From contig NZ_JOIX01000087.1 in NCBI RefSeq assembly GCF_000720175.1, forward strand, positions 1 to 40,080: 40,080 nt of DNA, read 5' to 3'. This DNA comes from Streptomyces sp. NRRL S-337. Lineage in GTDB: Bacteria > Actinomycetota > Actinomycetes > Streptomycetales > Streptomycetaceae. The notes under the pieces were generated by a model, which had not been told where the DNA came from, did not search any database, and saw only the letters and a program-made list of their open reading frames with translations. Made by a program: the position numbers and the translations under genes. Below are positions 7,823 to 15,995 of this stretch, piece by piece (position 1 is the stretch's first letter; every line of letters starts with the position of its first letter).

Positions 7823-10185
7823 ACCGGGTGGTCCGTAACGTCGGGGTCCGCCATGCTCTGTTGGAAAGATTCAAGAAGGCCGTCATCGAGCATCTGTGTC
7901 ACTTCGGTGTACACGGTGCTGTGGCTCGGGGCATGCGGGGGTACGTCAAATGCGGTGGTCAGCTCCTCGTCTTCGCCGGCTCGTGCCCATTCGCGGACGA
8001 TCGCACGCAGCCGGTCCCGTGGGCTCTCTACGGGCCGAGTCGTGATGTCTGTCTGGCCGTCGTCCGTGGTGTCCTTGACTGCGGCGCTGAGGATCGTGAG
8101 GACGCTGTCCTTGAGGTCCGGGTAGTGACGCACAGCGTCCAGCCAGAGACGGACCGCCAGCGCGTCCTCCCCGTCGCGTTCGAAGGTGTCATTTCCGTGC
8201 AAGACCGCCCGCCAGCCAGTGGTGAGGTCGGTTGCAGACGGCTTGAAGCCGCTCTCGCCATCGCTGGCCAGCAGCACCGGTAGAGCAGGGGAGGCCGGAT
8301 CCGTTGACACAGTCAGCGTCCTGAATGCCTTTTGCCCTGCTTCCAGGGTGTTCGCCTCCCCGCACCACGCCACGACGTACTCGAAGAGGGTGGGGCGGGC
8401 GGTGGGGTCGTGCCACAGCGTTTGCACGGCCCTTTGCAACGCCTGACGCACCTCGCGGTCCTCGGAGCCGGCCGCATGCCGCAGGCGTCGCAGGGCCTTT
8501 ACGGTGTACTGGAGTCCGAATTCTCCAGCACACACCTCCACGGCGGCGAGGCGCTGTGCGGCGGTGCCCGTCTTGGCCCATTGCAGGAGCATCTCGTGCA
8601 CGTAGGAGGCGCTCGCTGTATGAAGGCTGGCCGAAGTGAGCAGCTCGATGAGTGTGGGCCACAGTGGCTTGTCCTTCCAGCGCACCGCGAGGACACGCAG
8701 GGGATCCTGGCGGCGTTGGCGCACCGCCCAACGCACAGCGAAGCCGCCGATGCGCTGAGCCATGGCCTGCTGCTCCTGCGCGCTGAGGCTCTCCAGCGCT
8801 TCCCGCTTTTCCTTCAAAGGGGCCCCGGCCAGCCAGTCCAGGAACTTGGTTCGCGACAGCGGGCGGTCGATCCAGAAGTAGTCAAGTGCCGCGTCGTCCC
8901 AGTCAGGCCGGTTGAAGACGACCGTGTCATCCGGCTGCAGTTCGGCGTCGAGGGAGTCGACCATCTCGATGACTCCCGGCTCCCGCTGTCCTCTCAGCGA
9001 TAGATCTCCGTCCCCAAGTGCCTCGGACAGGTCTGCCGCGCCGGCGTAGAGATGGGCGACCGGGGCCCCACGAAGGGCGGAGCAGGACATCAGGAAGTTC
9101 CGCTGGAAGCTGGTGCGTTCGGGAGCTTTGTGCCATTCCAGAAGTTGACTGCGCCAGTTGCTGCGAGCGGCAAGCACGCTGAGCACCTGCCGGTCAAAGG
9201 GGGTGTCGGTGCCCCTTTTAAGCTTGTGCGCCAGAGACTTCAAATTGGGCAGCTTGGTGTCGTTGGCTCGGTGGGCGTCCAGGATGTAACCGACGATCTC
9301 CAGGACTTCCACTGGCGGTTGCCCCTCCAGCAGGGTCAGGATGTCCTCATCCCTCAGCCAGCGATCGACCGGGAGCTCCGGCGCTTCCGCATGCAGCCAC
9401 TTACGGGCGATCTCTATGGGCGGCGGTACGCCGAGCGAGGGCCGGATGCCTTCGGGAGCCCCGCTACCGATACGTCGCCACTGCTCGGGGGTGGTCAACA
9501 CGACTAGGCGTGCCTTACGGCGTGCTAGTTCGGCTTGGAGAGACTCAAGTAATGCACCGAACGTGTCGGATACCTTGAAGTCCTCTTCATCGGGCGGGAG
9601 CTCCATCACGTAGGCCCAATTCTCGGGCCGGGGCAGGCGGTGCACCGGGAACTCGGGGAAACCACCGTAATTGAGCTGACCGGCCCTCACGCCTGGGTAC
9701 TCGTGCCTCAGCTCAGCCAGCAGCGCGCGGCCCATAGTCGTGCGTCCCTTACCCGGACCTTCCGCGAGTACGGTGATAGACCCGGGATGTTTCCACGACT
9801 TATAGAGGTCGTCAAAGTCCACCCCGCCCGTGGGCCGGACGTACACCGCGCGAACGGCGGCCAGAAATGCGTCCGAGAACTCACCGTGGTCGAGCGGACT
9901 GTCGAAGCTGGCGTTGACCTTTACGGCGTTCATTTCGCCCAGGTTCAGCAATGCCAGCTGCCGTAATCGCGTTACCGCGTCGCTGTCCAGAATCGAACTC
10001 AGTCCCAGGGCGTCCAGTTCGTCTTTCCGGGGCTGGTCCGGGGGGCTCGGCACACCAGGGGCGACATCCGGTGGTGTAGGTGCATGCGGCGGTCCATAGA
10101 ACCCGCGCTCCTGCTGATTCGCTGTGCCGCTGTACTCGCCGTCGGGCCGTGGGCCCGTGCCATATCCCTGCTGTTCCTCTTGCAT
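7819..10185 (-). CDS. Large NTPase-like protein with atypical P-loop, second gene of cassette
   Basis: The start is ATG 10185 after a GGGGGGA RBS. The 788-residue protein has a disordered Gly/Pro-rich N-terminus (1-55). A P-loop-like site follows at residues 142-150 (EGPGKGRTT), where the canonical GxxxxGK(S/T) is replaced by ExxxxGRT, so the lysine is arginine and the first glycine is glutamate. Downstream strands WAYVMELPPDEED (about 190) and ARLVVLTTPEQW (about 240) are in the places expected for Walker B and sensor strands. The remaining 500 residues are mostly helical and repeat-like, resembling a solenoid (QDPLRVLAVRWKDKPLWPTL, YTVKALRRLRHAAGSEDREV). This architecture recalls STAND-like NTPases of bacterial conflict systems, many of which have degenerate P-loops. 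Function is not proven. Base composition appears less GC-rich than the element backbone, consistent with separate acquisition. Confidence 0.7.
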   Translation of the reverse strand: MQEEQQGYGTGPRPDGEYSGTANQQERGFYGPPHAPTPPDVAPGVPSPPDQPRKDELDALGLSSILDSDAVTRLRQLALLNLGEMNAVKVNASFDSPLDHGEFSDAFLAAVRAVYVRPTGGVDFDDLYKSWKHPGSITVLAEGPGKGRTTMGRALLAELRHEYPGVRAGQLNYGGFPEFPVHRLPRPENWAYVMELPPDEEDFKVSDTFGALLESLQAELARRKARLVVLTTPEQWRRIGSGAPEGIRPSLGVPPPIEIARKWLHAEAPELPVDRWLRDEDILTLLEGQPPVEVLEIVGYILDAHRANDTKLPNLKSLAHKLKRGTDTPFDRQVLSVLAARSNWRSQLLEWHKAPERTSFQRNFLMSCSALRGAPVAHLYAGAADLSEALGDGDLSLRGQREPGVIEMVDSLDAELQPDDTVVFNRPDWDDAALDYFWIDRPLSRTKFLDWLAGAPLKEKREALESLSAQEQQAMAQRIGGFAVRWAVRQRRQDPLRVLAVRWKDKPLWPTLIELLTSASLHTASASYVHEMLLQWAKTGTAAQRLAAVEVCAGEFGLQYTVKALRRLRHAAGSEDREVRQALQRAVQTLWHDPTARPTLFEYVVAWCGEANTLEAGQKAFRTLTVSTDPASPALPVLLASDGESGFKPSATDLTTGWRAVLHGNDTFERDGEDALAVRLWLDAVRHYPDLKDSVLTILSAAVKDTTDDGQTDITTRPVESPRDRLRAIVREWARAGEDEELTTAFDVPPHAPSHSTVYTEVTQMLDDGLLESFQQSMADPDVTDHPV

Positions 10186-10233
10186 CTTTATCCCCCCGAT
10201 GAGCTGGGACGCTCCCTGCCTGGCCTGATGTGC

Positions 10234-10767
10234 TTATCCGAGCGTGCCGTCGACTTCCAGCCCCGTGACCTCTCCGCCCCGATGCACAGTCTTGGTGCGC
10301 TGGTCAATGTCGACCGATGCCTTGTCGGTAACGTTCTGGGCTCTGACTGCCCGTGCCACGGCGTCCTGTTCGATCTCGTCCATACGCTGGACGACCCGTA
10401 CTCCGGCAGCGGGACGCTGCTCACCGACGAAAGTGAAGCGCTGTCCGTAGACGATTTCGAGGTCATCGCGTACCTGGCTCAGCGTCCGCACGAGGACGTC
10501 GTCCTCAAGTCGAATGAGGTCAGGATTGCGCCGATAGACGGCCATTTCCCGGGCGGCACCTTCCAGACGGCGGAGGCGCTCCTCGGTCAGCTCCTCTGGC
10601 CGCAGACGGAACGGTGTTGGAGCCGCGACAAGTGCCGGACAAGTGGGCTCCTGCTCCTGCGGCTGTGCGCGTCGATCAAGGGCAGCCCCCAGGCGGCCGA
10701 ACAAGAATCCGAATATTTGTGGCAGCGCGGAAGTGGCCACCGTTGCCAACGACAAAGGATCTGTCAT
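10234..10767 (-). CDS. Small membrane-associated protein, first gene of cassette
   Basis: The start is taken as ATG 10767 (MTDPLSLATVATSALPQIFG); an upstream in-frame ATG at 10803 lacks support. The 177-residue protein has an N-terminal hydrophobic stretch of about 20 residues (SLATVATSALPQIFGFLFGR) that may lie on or in the membrane. A Pro/Gln linker follows, then a helical region (TEERLRRLEGAAREMAVYRR, DDVLVRTLSQVRDDLEIVYG), and a C-terminus rich in beta strands (TFVGEQRPAAGVRVV, ALEVDGTLG-like ending). I recall similar proteins in Streptomyces next to SPFH-like and NTPase-like genes, but no named family. It is 48 bp upstream of the NTPase gene and probably leads the three-gene transcript. 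A role as anchor or sensor for the NTPase is inference. Confidence 0.6.
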   Translation of the reverse strand: MTDPLSLATVATSALPQIFGFLFGRLGAALDRRAQPQEQEPTCPALVAAPTPFRLRPEELTEERLRRLEGAAREMAVYRRNPDLIRLEDDVLVRTLSQVRDDLEIVYGQRFTFVGEQRPAAGVRVVQRMDEIEQDAVARAVRAQNVTDKASVDIDQRTKTVHRGGEVTGLEVDGTLG

Positions 10768-11272
10768 TCGTCCCCCGATCTGCAATGTAACGCTCGCGCC
10801 CAAGCGGGCTTGCGTATGGCCCCCTATCCGGGGGCTCTTGAAAGATCGCAGACCAGGCTAAGGCCGGGAGCGGTTCGTGGGTGAAGAGGGAATTCCGCCA
10901 GGCCCATAACCGCGATATCTCGCCAAGTGCGGTCAAGATCCCGAGCTGTTTCGGTTTGTGCCAATGGAAGATGCCTCTGGCGGATCCGTCTCGGCGGGTT
11001 TCCTGGGCCGTTGCGTGTGCCTCCGCGTCTGAGCTGCGGGTTCAGGGATACCAGCCGACCCGGAGATCGCCTGTGGTGAGCGTGGCGCAGGAGACACACT
11101 TGGATACCAAGGGGGCACAGAACGCGACGTTCGCTCTGGCTGATCCACTCAGTCTCTCTGGCCTAGTGGTGGCCGGATCCTGCTGAGCTGCCCGCTGGGC
11201 GACGGTGTCGGTGGGCGCGCCCCTGCAGCTGCGTAGGCCGCCTCATCAAGTGCTGCTGTCGTCTAGCCGCAC
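10768..11272. other. Intergenic region upstream of the three-gene cassette
   Basis: No convincing gene is seen; the short open frames here lack ribosome binding sites and recognisable domains. The minus-strand promoter of the cassette should lie in the first 100-150 bases. I could not pick a confident -10/-35 pair. Confidence 0.5.
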
Positions 11273-11294
11273 AACTGAGACCAAAACTGAGACC
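11273..11294. promoter_or_regulatory. Candidate integrase arm-type site pair, right end of element A
   Basis: AACTGAGACC occurs twice with a 12-bp period (11273-11282 and 11285-11294), 130 bp from the att core. The same kind of pair is found at 11594-11615 and 28190-28211, always beside an att copy. Paired arm sites beside the core are typical of tyrosine integrases of the lambda type. Confidence 0.65.
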
Positions 11295-11301
11295 ACGCAA
11301 C

Positions 11302-11340
11302 GACGAGGGCCCCGACCAAGATCTGGTCGGGGCCCTCGTC
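11302..11340. terminator. Perfect 17-bp hairpin near left att copy
   Basis: GACGAGGGCCCCGACCA pairs exactly with 11324-11340 around a 5-base loop. It is one of three related hairpins (also 11362-11403 and 28222-28255) downstream of the 3' end of the tRNA fragments. It probably derives from a tRNA transcription terminator. Confidence 0.7.
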
Positions 11341-11361
11341 TGCCCTGCCGGGCGGAGAAGC

Positions 11362-11403
11362 GACGAAGGCCCTGACCAGCCGAAACTGGTCAGGGCCTTC
11401 GTC
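11362..11403. terminator. Perfect 18-bp hairpin beside left att copy
   Basis: GACGAAGGCCCTGACCAG pairs exactly with 11386-11403 around CCGAAA. It is 21 bp from the 3' end of the tRNA fragment on the minus strand, the position expected for the tRNA-Ser terminator. Confidence 0.75.
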
Positions 11404-11424
11404 GTATTGCCCGGTGAAGGCAAT

Positions 11425-11477
11425 GGCGGAGGATACGAGATTCGAACTCGTGAGGGGTTGCCCCCAACACGCTTTCC
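11425..11477 (-). other. att site: 3' part of tRNA-Ser(GGA), junction of elements A and B
   Basis: On the minus strand these 53 bases read from the anticodon loop (GGAAAGCGTG) through the variable arm, the T arm (GAGTTCGAATCTC) and the acceptor end (TATCCTCCGCC). They are identical to 28261-28313. The plus-strand flank (AAGTCTGG) keeps a few more tRNA bases and then diverges, so the 5' half of the tRNA is absent. This is the shared boundary of the two tandem elements. Confidence 0.9.
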
Positions 11478-11593
11478 AAGTCTGGTGGTGCCGACAAGGG
11501 CCGTGTTCATCGGTGTCCAGCCCCGTTCACGCCCGGTCGGAGCGCCGGCGAAATCCGCAGGTCGCACGGTCTTGAACTCTGGCGTACGAAGGT

Positions 11594-11615
11594 GAATGAG
11601 ACGAAAACTGAGACG
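11594..11615. promoter_or_regulatory. Candidate integrase arm-type site pair, left end of element B
   Basis: GAATGAGACG (11594-11603) and AACTGAGACG (11606-11615) are repeated with a 12-bp period, 116 bp on the element B side of the att core. Together with 28190-28211 they would give an excised attP of element B one arm pair on each side of the core. Confidence 0.6.
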
Positions 11616-11659
11616 GGCTCGGACCAGCGCCCCATGCCTCATCAGACGGGCATAGCAGC

Positions 11660-11914
11660 TCAGTTGAGGAGTTCGGCCCGCTCTCGAACCCGGTCGTCCA
11701 GCTTCCCTCTCTCCAGGTCGTCAAGCGCGGCTGCGTAACCCGCCATAGCTGCCTCCTGAACAAGATCGTGTAGGTCGACCGGAATCGTCTCGAAGACCCC
11801 GGAGCAGATGTTCGCGGCTACGTCGTACGAAGGTTGGTAGTGCCGATCGCTGATGTCGGCGCCCAAGGCGCTGACGAGATCGCGTAACTCTTTCCTCTGG
11901 GCATCACTCATGTC
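11660..11914 (-). CDS. Small acidic protein of unknown function
   Basis: The start is taken as ATG 11914, preceded by GAGGCGGAC. It gives 84 residues (MSDAQRKELRDLVSALGADI and on to DDLERGKLDDRVRERAELLN) with good codon bias. It is predicted to be helical, acidic and cytoplasmic, with no recognisable domain. The frame stays open to ATG 12181, which would add about 89 basic, Pro/Arg-rich residues. That part has lower third-position GC, and its start overlaps the start of the divergent pentapeptide gene, so the short form is preferred. It is the first gene inside element B from the left att copy. Nothing in its neighbourhood suggests a function. Confidence 0.5.
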   Translation of the reverse strand, partial: DMSDAQRKELRDLVSALGADISDRHYQPSYDVAANICSGVFETIPVDLHDLVQEAAMAGYAAALDDLERGKLDDRVRERAELLN

Positions 11915-12179
11915 CGCCTCGATACCCTCCGGCCCTGGACGAGAACCGCTCTGCCTGCGCCTCGGCTTAGGGCCCTGATCTTGGGAGGCATCGTGCGTTT
12001 CGTGCCTTCTGCGGGGCTGTGCTGCGCGAACAGCGGCTGCTGGCGGATGAGCGTGATAGATGGCGAGAGGCGTGCTCAGGGCGACTACGTGGCGGGTACG
12101 GAAGGCTAGAGCCCACAAGTCTCCGGCGGGCCGGCAGACTTGTAGCAACCGGGTATGAACCTTGGGGCGTCCTCGGGGC

Positions 12180-13952
12180 ATGACTGTTCCTGGCACTCCC
12201 GTACCTTCGCCGGTACCGCCCGATTGGCCGCATTGCGCGCTCGGCGCCGACTCCGCAGATCCGGTCGGTTGCCGCGGGCGCCGGGTGGAGCCCTACACGA
12301 GGTGTCTAGCTCACCTGGCCGGGCCCGATCGCACGGCCTACCTGGCGAGTCTGGCGCCCGGCAACGACCTGGACCACCGCGGCACCGTCCTGACACCTGA
12401 ATTGCTCGATGGGCTCGTCAACAAGATTCGCGATCCCACGACGAATCGGCCACGCATGGGCGCCGTCGACTTCAGCGAGGCGACGTTCACCGGCGATGCT
12501 GGGTTCAAGAACGCGATTTTCACCAGCCGTGCTTGGTTTGACGGGGCTACGTTCGCCGGTGCCGCCTCGTTCAACAGGGTGACGTTCTCTGGCATCACTG
12601 GGTTCCGCAACGTGACATTCACCGGTCGAGCCGGGTTCGAGAACGTGATTTTTACCGATCGCGCATTGTTCGGCGGGGTGACGTTCTCTGGTGCCGCCTT
12701 GTTCAGCAGGGTGACGTTTTCCGGCGACGCGGAGTTCCGCATAGCGACCTTTGCCGGTCGAGCCGGGTTCGAGAACGTGATTTTCACCGAACGGACCTTC
12801 TTCGGCGGAGCGACGTTCGCTGGTGCCGCTCGGTTCTTCTCGGCGACGTTCGAGGCAGCACCGCAGCTGGGGCCGCTGGTCTGCAAAGAGGCGCTGGACC
12901 TCTCGGGGGCGGTGTTCAACGCTCCTGTGAGCATTGAGGCCGCCGCAGCGTACCTGGTCTGTCGGCGTACCCGGTGGGCCTCTACCGGGTCCCTACGTCT
13001 CCGCTATGCCACTGTGGACTTGAGCGATGCGGTTGTGGAGCATCCGCTGCGCGTCACCTCTCATTCGTCCGCTCCCATTGGTATTCGTGGGCGCGCCCTT
13101 GACGAGTCGCTGCTCACGGAACGGGACGCGGGTGTCCGGATCGTCTCGCTGAGCGGCATCGATGCGACTCATCTGGTCCTGACCGACATCGACCTTGCCG
13201 GCTGCCTGTTTACTGGCACCGTCCATCTCGACCAGCTCAATCTTGATGGCCGCTGCACCTTCGCTCGTGCCCCCGCCGGCTTTCACTGGCAAGGGCGCCG
13301 CCTGCTCCGCTGGACGCCACGTCGCACGCTTGCCGAGGAACACCACTGGCGTGCCGCCCGGGGAGCGGCCGGATGGATGGCTGAACCTGACGGTGCGGAA
13401 TCCGCGGGTCCGGAGGTGCTAGCGACCGTGTACCGCCAGCTGCGCAAATCCCTTGAAGACGGCAAGAATGAGCCGGATGCGGCGGACTTTTACTACGGCG
13501 AGATGGAGATGCGCCGCCACGACCAGGATCGTCCCTGGGCTGAGCGGGCCCTGCTCGCGGTGTACTGGGCCGCCTCCGGCTACGGGCTGCGCGCCTCCCG
13601 CGCCATCGGGTGGCTACTGGCCGCGATGACTATCACGCTGCTGGCCCTGATGTTGTGGGGCCTACCGAAAGACGGCCCGAAGCCTGAGAGCACCGGGCAA
13701 CTCACTGGCCAGCGCATCACGCTGACCACCGACACTCCCGACCTGGATAACCCCGACGGTCCGCTACCTGAGCGCATCACGAGCGAGCGGTTCGATAAGG
13801 CCCTTCGGATCGTTATCGACTCCGTGGTATTCCGCTCCTCTGGCCAGGGACTAACCAACGCCGGTGCCTACACCGAGATGGCTTCTCGCATTACCGAGCC
13901 GGTCCTGCTTGGCCTCGTCGTCCTCGCCGTCCGTGGCCGTGTCAAGCGATAA
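12180..13952 (+). CDS. Pentapeptide-repeat membrane protein
   Basis: From ATG 12180 the protein has 590 residues. The N-terminus (about 1-95) holds the pattern WPHCALGADSADPVGCRG, CLAHLAGPDRTAYLASLAPG and DLDHRGT, which I recall as common to Streptomyces pentapeptide proteins. Residues about 95-215 contain degenerate pentapeptide repeats (ATFTGDAGFKNAIF, VTFSGITGFRNVTF, ATFAGRAGFENVIF and similar) that would fold as a right-handed quadrilateral beta-helix. After a second, weaker repeat region comes a predicted transmembrane segment (AIGWLLAAMTITLLALMLWG, about 480-500), an extracellular loop, and a final hydrophobic stretch (EPVLLGLVVLAVRG). Such proteins resemble bacterial pentapeptide/ion-channel-associated proteins, but no pore motif is seen. 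The function is unknown; as cargo of element B it may protect or mark the host membrane. Confidence 0.8.
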   Translation: MTVPGTPVPSPVPPDWPHCALGADSADPVGCRGRRVEPYTRCLAHLAGPDRTAYLASLAPGNDLDHRGTVLTPELLDGLVNKIRDPTTNRPRMGAVDFSEATFTGDAGFKNAIFTSRAWFDGATFAGAASFNRVTFSGITGFRNVTFTGRAGFENVIFTDRALFGGVTFSGAALFSRVTFSGDAEFRIATFAGRAGFENVIFTERTFFGGATFAGAARFFSATFEAAPQLGPLVCKEALDLSGAVFNAPVSIEAAAAYLVCRRTRWASTGSLRLRYATVDLSDAVVEHPLRVTSHSSAPIGIRGRALDESLLTERDAGVRIVSLSGIDATHLVLTDIDLAGCLFTGTVHLDQLNLDGRCTFARAPAGFHWQGRRLLRWTPRRTLAEEHHWRAARGAAGWMAEPDGAESAGPEVLATVYRQLRKSLEDGKNEPDAADFYYGEMEMRRHDQDRPWAERALLAVYWAASGYGLRASRAIGWLLAAMTITLLALMLWGLPKDGPKPESTGQLTGQRITLTTDTPDLDNPDGPLPERITSERFDKALRIVIDSVVFRSSGQGLTNAGAYTEMASRITEPVLLGLVVLAVRGRVKR

Positions 13953-14168
13953 GCAGTGATGGCCCTTCCAGCGAAGTCGCCAACTAGGTATCTCAGAATT
14001 GCCAACCATGGCGCACAGTCAAATCAGTGATTGCAATTAATGCGGTTTAGGGACCATTCCCTGCCGTGTCTGACCCGCGCCGTAAGTGGATTAATCCCCT
14101 GCAGCAGGGGGATGCCTCCAGTCCCAAAGGTTTGGCGAGTGCACCTTCCATACAACTTAGGGGCGGAT

Positions 14169-14618
14169 ATGCAGTGGACAGCAGTTGTGGCGACGGCTGT
14201 GGGTACGGTCCTTGGCGTGGTCAGCACGCTTGTTGCCGACCGTGTCCGGTGGCGCCGAGAGAGATCGGAGAGGGACCGCGACGCGCTACGCACCTCATTC
14301 ATGGAATACCTGGGCGCCCTCGCTCAAGCCCGTGACGCCTTCACTCGGGCTGAGCCTTCCCAGGTTCGTATCGGTAGGGGCCACATCGCGGTCAGCGAGT
14401 ACGGCGTGTATACCGCGCAGCACCAACTGGAGTTGGTTGCGCCGCAGCTGGTCCTTGACAGGGCCCGCCAAGCCACCCTCGCGGTGCTCGACTTCCATGA
14501 TGCCGTGGTTGCCGGTCACGACGCGGGCTCGGACGAGTATCTAATAGCGTGGCGAGCTGTAGGTGAGGCCCGCAGCAGGTTGGTTGAGGCTATGCAGACA
14601 GCTCTGAGGCGTTACTGA
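14169..14618 (+). CDS. Small membrane-anchored protein of unknown function
   Basis: The 149-residue protein starts at ATG 14169 after GGGCGG. Residues 1-22 form a single transmembrane or signal-anchor segment (MQWTAVVATAVGTVLGVVST), followed by a positively charged stretch (RVRWRRERSERDRD) that places the rest in the cytoplasm. The remainder is helical (LRTSFMEYLGALAQARDAFT, VVAGHDAGSDEYLIAWRAVG, EARSRLVEAMQTALRRY). I recall similar short anchored proteins in Streptomyces genomes without a known function. The gene stands alone between the pentapeptide gene and the convergent GntR gene; a short palindrome (TCCCCTGCAGCAGGGGGA, about 14093-14112) lies upstream. Confidence 0.7.
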   Translation: MQWTAVVATAVGTVLGVVSTLVADRVRWRRERSERDRDALRTSFMEYLGALAQARDAFTRAEPSQVRIGRGHIAVSEYGVYTAQHQLELVAPQLVLDRARQATLAVLDFHDAVVAGHDAGSDEYLIAWRAVGEARSRLVEAMQTALRRY

Positions 14619-14713
14619 GGGAGCAATTTGGCCGTCTGCTGTTCCCATGCGAGCCCGTACGTCCCTGATTCGGTTTCGCGGGCGGGAGTCATATTCTCGC
14701 CTTAGTCGTCTGA

Positions 14714-15472
14714 TCACTTGTCGTCGATCGGGATCTCGTAGACGATCTCGCACAGAGAGGCGGGGACAATGATGTCTGCCGTCTCCACGGGCCGACCCTG
14801 GTCGCTGTAGTAAGTCCGCCGAATGTGCGTGACCAGGCTGGCCTTCTGGATGCCGAGGAGCGACGCCTCCTCGGCGTTTGCTTGCCGCGGCTCCGGCTGC
14901 TCCACAGCGTGGCTGACCGTGATGCCGATCTCGGCCATGCGGTTCACCACCCCTACACCGGCGTGCGGCCCACCCTCCGGGAGGACGACGAGCGTGCCGC
15001 CCGTGAGGTCGTACGGTTCCCAGCTCGTCGACAACTGCACCGGCTTGCCGTCGGCGAGGAACTCGTACACGGTGCGGACGCACAGGCCGCCCTCGTCGAT
15101 ACCGAGGCGCGAGGCAATCTCAGCCGGTGCCGGCACCTTCGCCTCGGTCCGGCTTTCCCAATCTCCCTGCTTGCCCACGGCCTTCATGTCCGCGCGGAAC
15201 GGGGAGCCGTCAGGCTGCTCGCGTGCCGACGAGCGGACCACGCGTACGCGCTGACGAGGAGCGGCGACGTACGTGCCGGAGCCGGCGCGACCTTCCAGCA
15301 CTCCCTGGGAGATCAGCAGCTCCTGAGCCCGACGAACCACGTTCTCCCCGACGCCGCACTCCTGCCCGATCTGGGCTCGTGACGGGAGTCGGTCTCCCGG
15401 CGCCCACTCATGCTCCGCGATCCGTCGCCGTAGTTCGTCAGCGATGCGGAGGTACGGCGGCTGCTCAGGCAT
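14714..15472 (-). CDS. GntR-family regulator with UTRA domain
   Basis: The 252-residue protein has an N-terminal winged helix (residues 5-70: YLRIADELRRRIAEHEWAPG, DRLPSRAQIGQECGVGENVV, ELLISQGVLEGRAGSGTYV). A UTRA-type ligand-binding domain follows (residues about 95-250: VRTVYEFLADGKPVQLSTSW, ASLLGIQKASLVTHIRRTYY, PVETADIIVPASLCEIVYEI). GntR/UTRA regulators of the KorA/TraR group control transfer genes on Streptomyces plasmids and AICEs; others sense metabolites. It is transcribed away from the six-gene operon at 15552-17506. The interval between them contains two CTAGnnnnCTAG palindromes just upstream of its ATG, so autoregulation together with repression of the divergent operon is the likely mode. 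The ligand is unknown. Confidence 0.85.
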   Translation of the reverse strand: MPEQPPYLRIADELRRRIAEHEWAPGDRLPSRAQIGQECGVGENVVRRAQELLISQGVLEGRAGSGTYVAAPRQRVRVVRSSAREQPDGSPFRADMKAVGKQGDWESRTEAKVPAPAEIASRLGIDEGGLCVRTVYEFLADGKPVQLSTSWEPYDLTGGTLVVLPEGGPHAGVGVVNRMAEIGITVSHAVEQPEPRQANAEEASLLGIQKASLVTHIRRTYYSDQGRPVETADIIVPASLCEIVYEIPIDDK

Positions 15473-15481
15473 ATGGAAAAT

Positions 15482-15512
15482 CTAGTCCACTAGCTCTAAT
15501 CTAGTTAACTAG
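15482..15512. promoter_or_regulatory. Paired palindromic operators for the divergent GntR regulator
   Basis: CTAGTCCACTAG (15482-15493) and CTAGTTAACTAG (15501-15512; the second is a perfect palindrome) lie 19 bp apart, with CTCTAAT between. They begin 10 bp upstream of the GntR ATG and 40 bp before the start of the divergent operon. Position and symmetry fit a dimeric GntR regulator bound on both sites. Confidence 0.75.
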
Positions 15513-15551
15513 CTTTACTCCAAGTGATCGCCCGACGACGGAGGCTGCTCT

Positions 15552-15830
15552 GTGCCTGCTGCGGAAGCAAGAGCCGAAGGCATCGCAGCCCGGTTGTCCG
15601 CCGTCGGACTCACCCCGCGCGTGGAACAGCACGCCCGACACACGTCGATCGAAGCGGAGGTACCGGAATCGCTCGCCGCCGAGTCGTGGCGGGAGCTCTT
15701 GGAAGCCGTGGCAGAGGCCGATCGATTCGGGCTTCTCGCCAACAGCTTGAACGGCCGCACCTTATGGGCGGCCGTACGCACAGCGGCCCCCGCGACGGGC
15801 GATGTCCGGGGGCCTGGCCATCAGCGATAG
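15552..15830 (+). CDS. Small hypothetical protein, first gene of GntR-linked operon
   Basis: GTG 15552 follows GGAGG at 15540-15544. The 92-residue product (PAAEARAEGIAARLSAVGLT, VEQHARHTSIEAEVPESLAA, SWRELLEAVAEADRFGLLAN) looks like a small alpha/beta protein ending in a Pro/Gly tail. It is cytoplasmic, with no signal peptide. It starts just after the CTAG operators and is followed within 12 bp by the next gene. I recall conserved short proteins of this type beside GntR regulators in Streptomyces; no function has been assigned that I know. Confidence 0.65.
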   Translation: MPAAEARAEGIAARLSAVGLTPRVEQHARHTSIEAEVPESLAAESWRELLEAVAEADRFGLLANSLNGRTLWAAVRTAAPATGDVRGPGHQR

Positions 15831-15842
15831 GAGCTGATCAGC

Positions 15843-15995
15843 GTGTTCAACCGTATCTGCCACACCGTCTCGCAGACCGATGAGAGGCCCGCCATGCTGG
15901 GCCGGCGCCACCATTCCCCGAGGCCCGTCCAGCCGGCGGCCGCCCCTCGTGATCGCCTTGCGCTCCACTGGCACGCGACGGCGGAGGCTCTCTGA
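15843..15995 (+). CDS. Very small hypothetical protein (50 residues)
   Basis: GTG 15843 has AGGAG 10 bases upstream and opens a 50-codon frame (FNRICHTVSQTDERPAMLGR and on to LALHWHATAEAL) that ends exactly at the start of the next gene (TGATG). The spacing and overlap, rather than any domain, support it as a gene. The product is basic and histidine-rich with no recognisable motif. It was too short for an automatic ORF cut-off, so it would be easy to miss. Confidence 0.5.
   Translation: MFNRICHTVSQTDERPAMLGRRHHSPRPVQPAAAPRDRLALHWHATAEAL

Noticed and set aside
10824..11186. Short frames on both strands upstream of the cassette
   Set aside because: No RBS, inconsistent codon bias and no motif; treated as intergenic.
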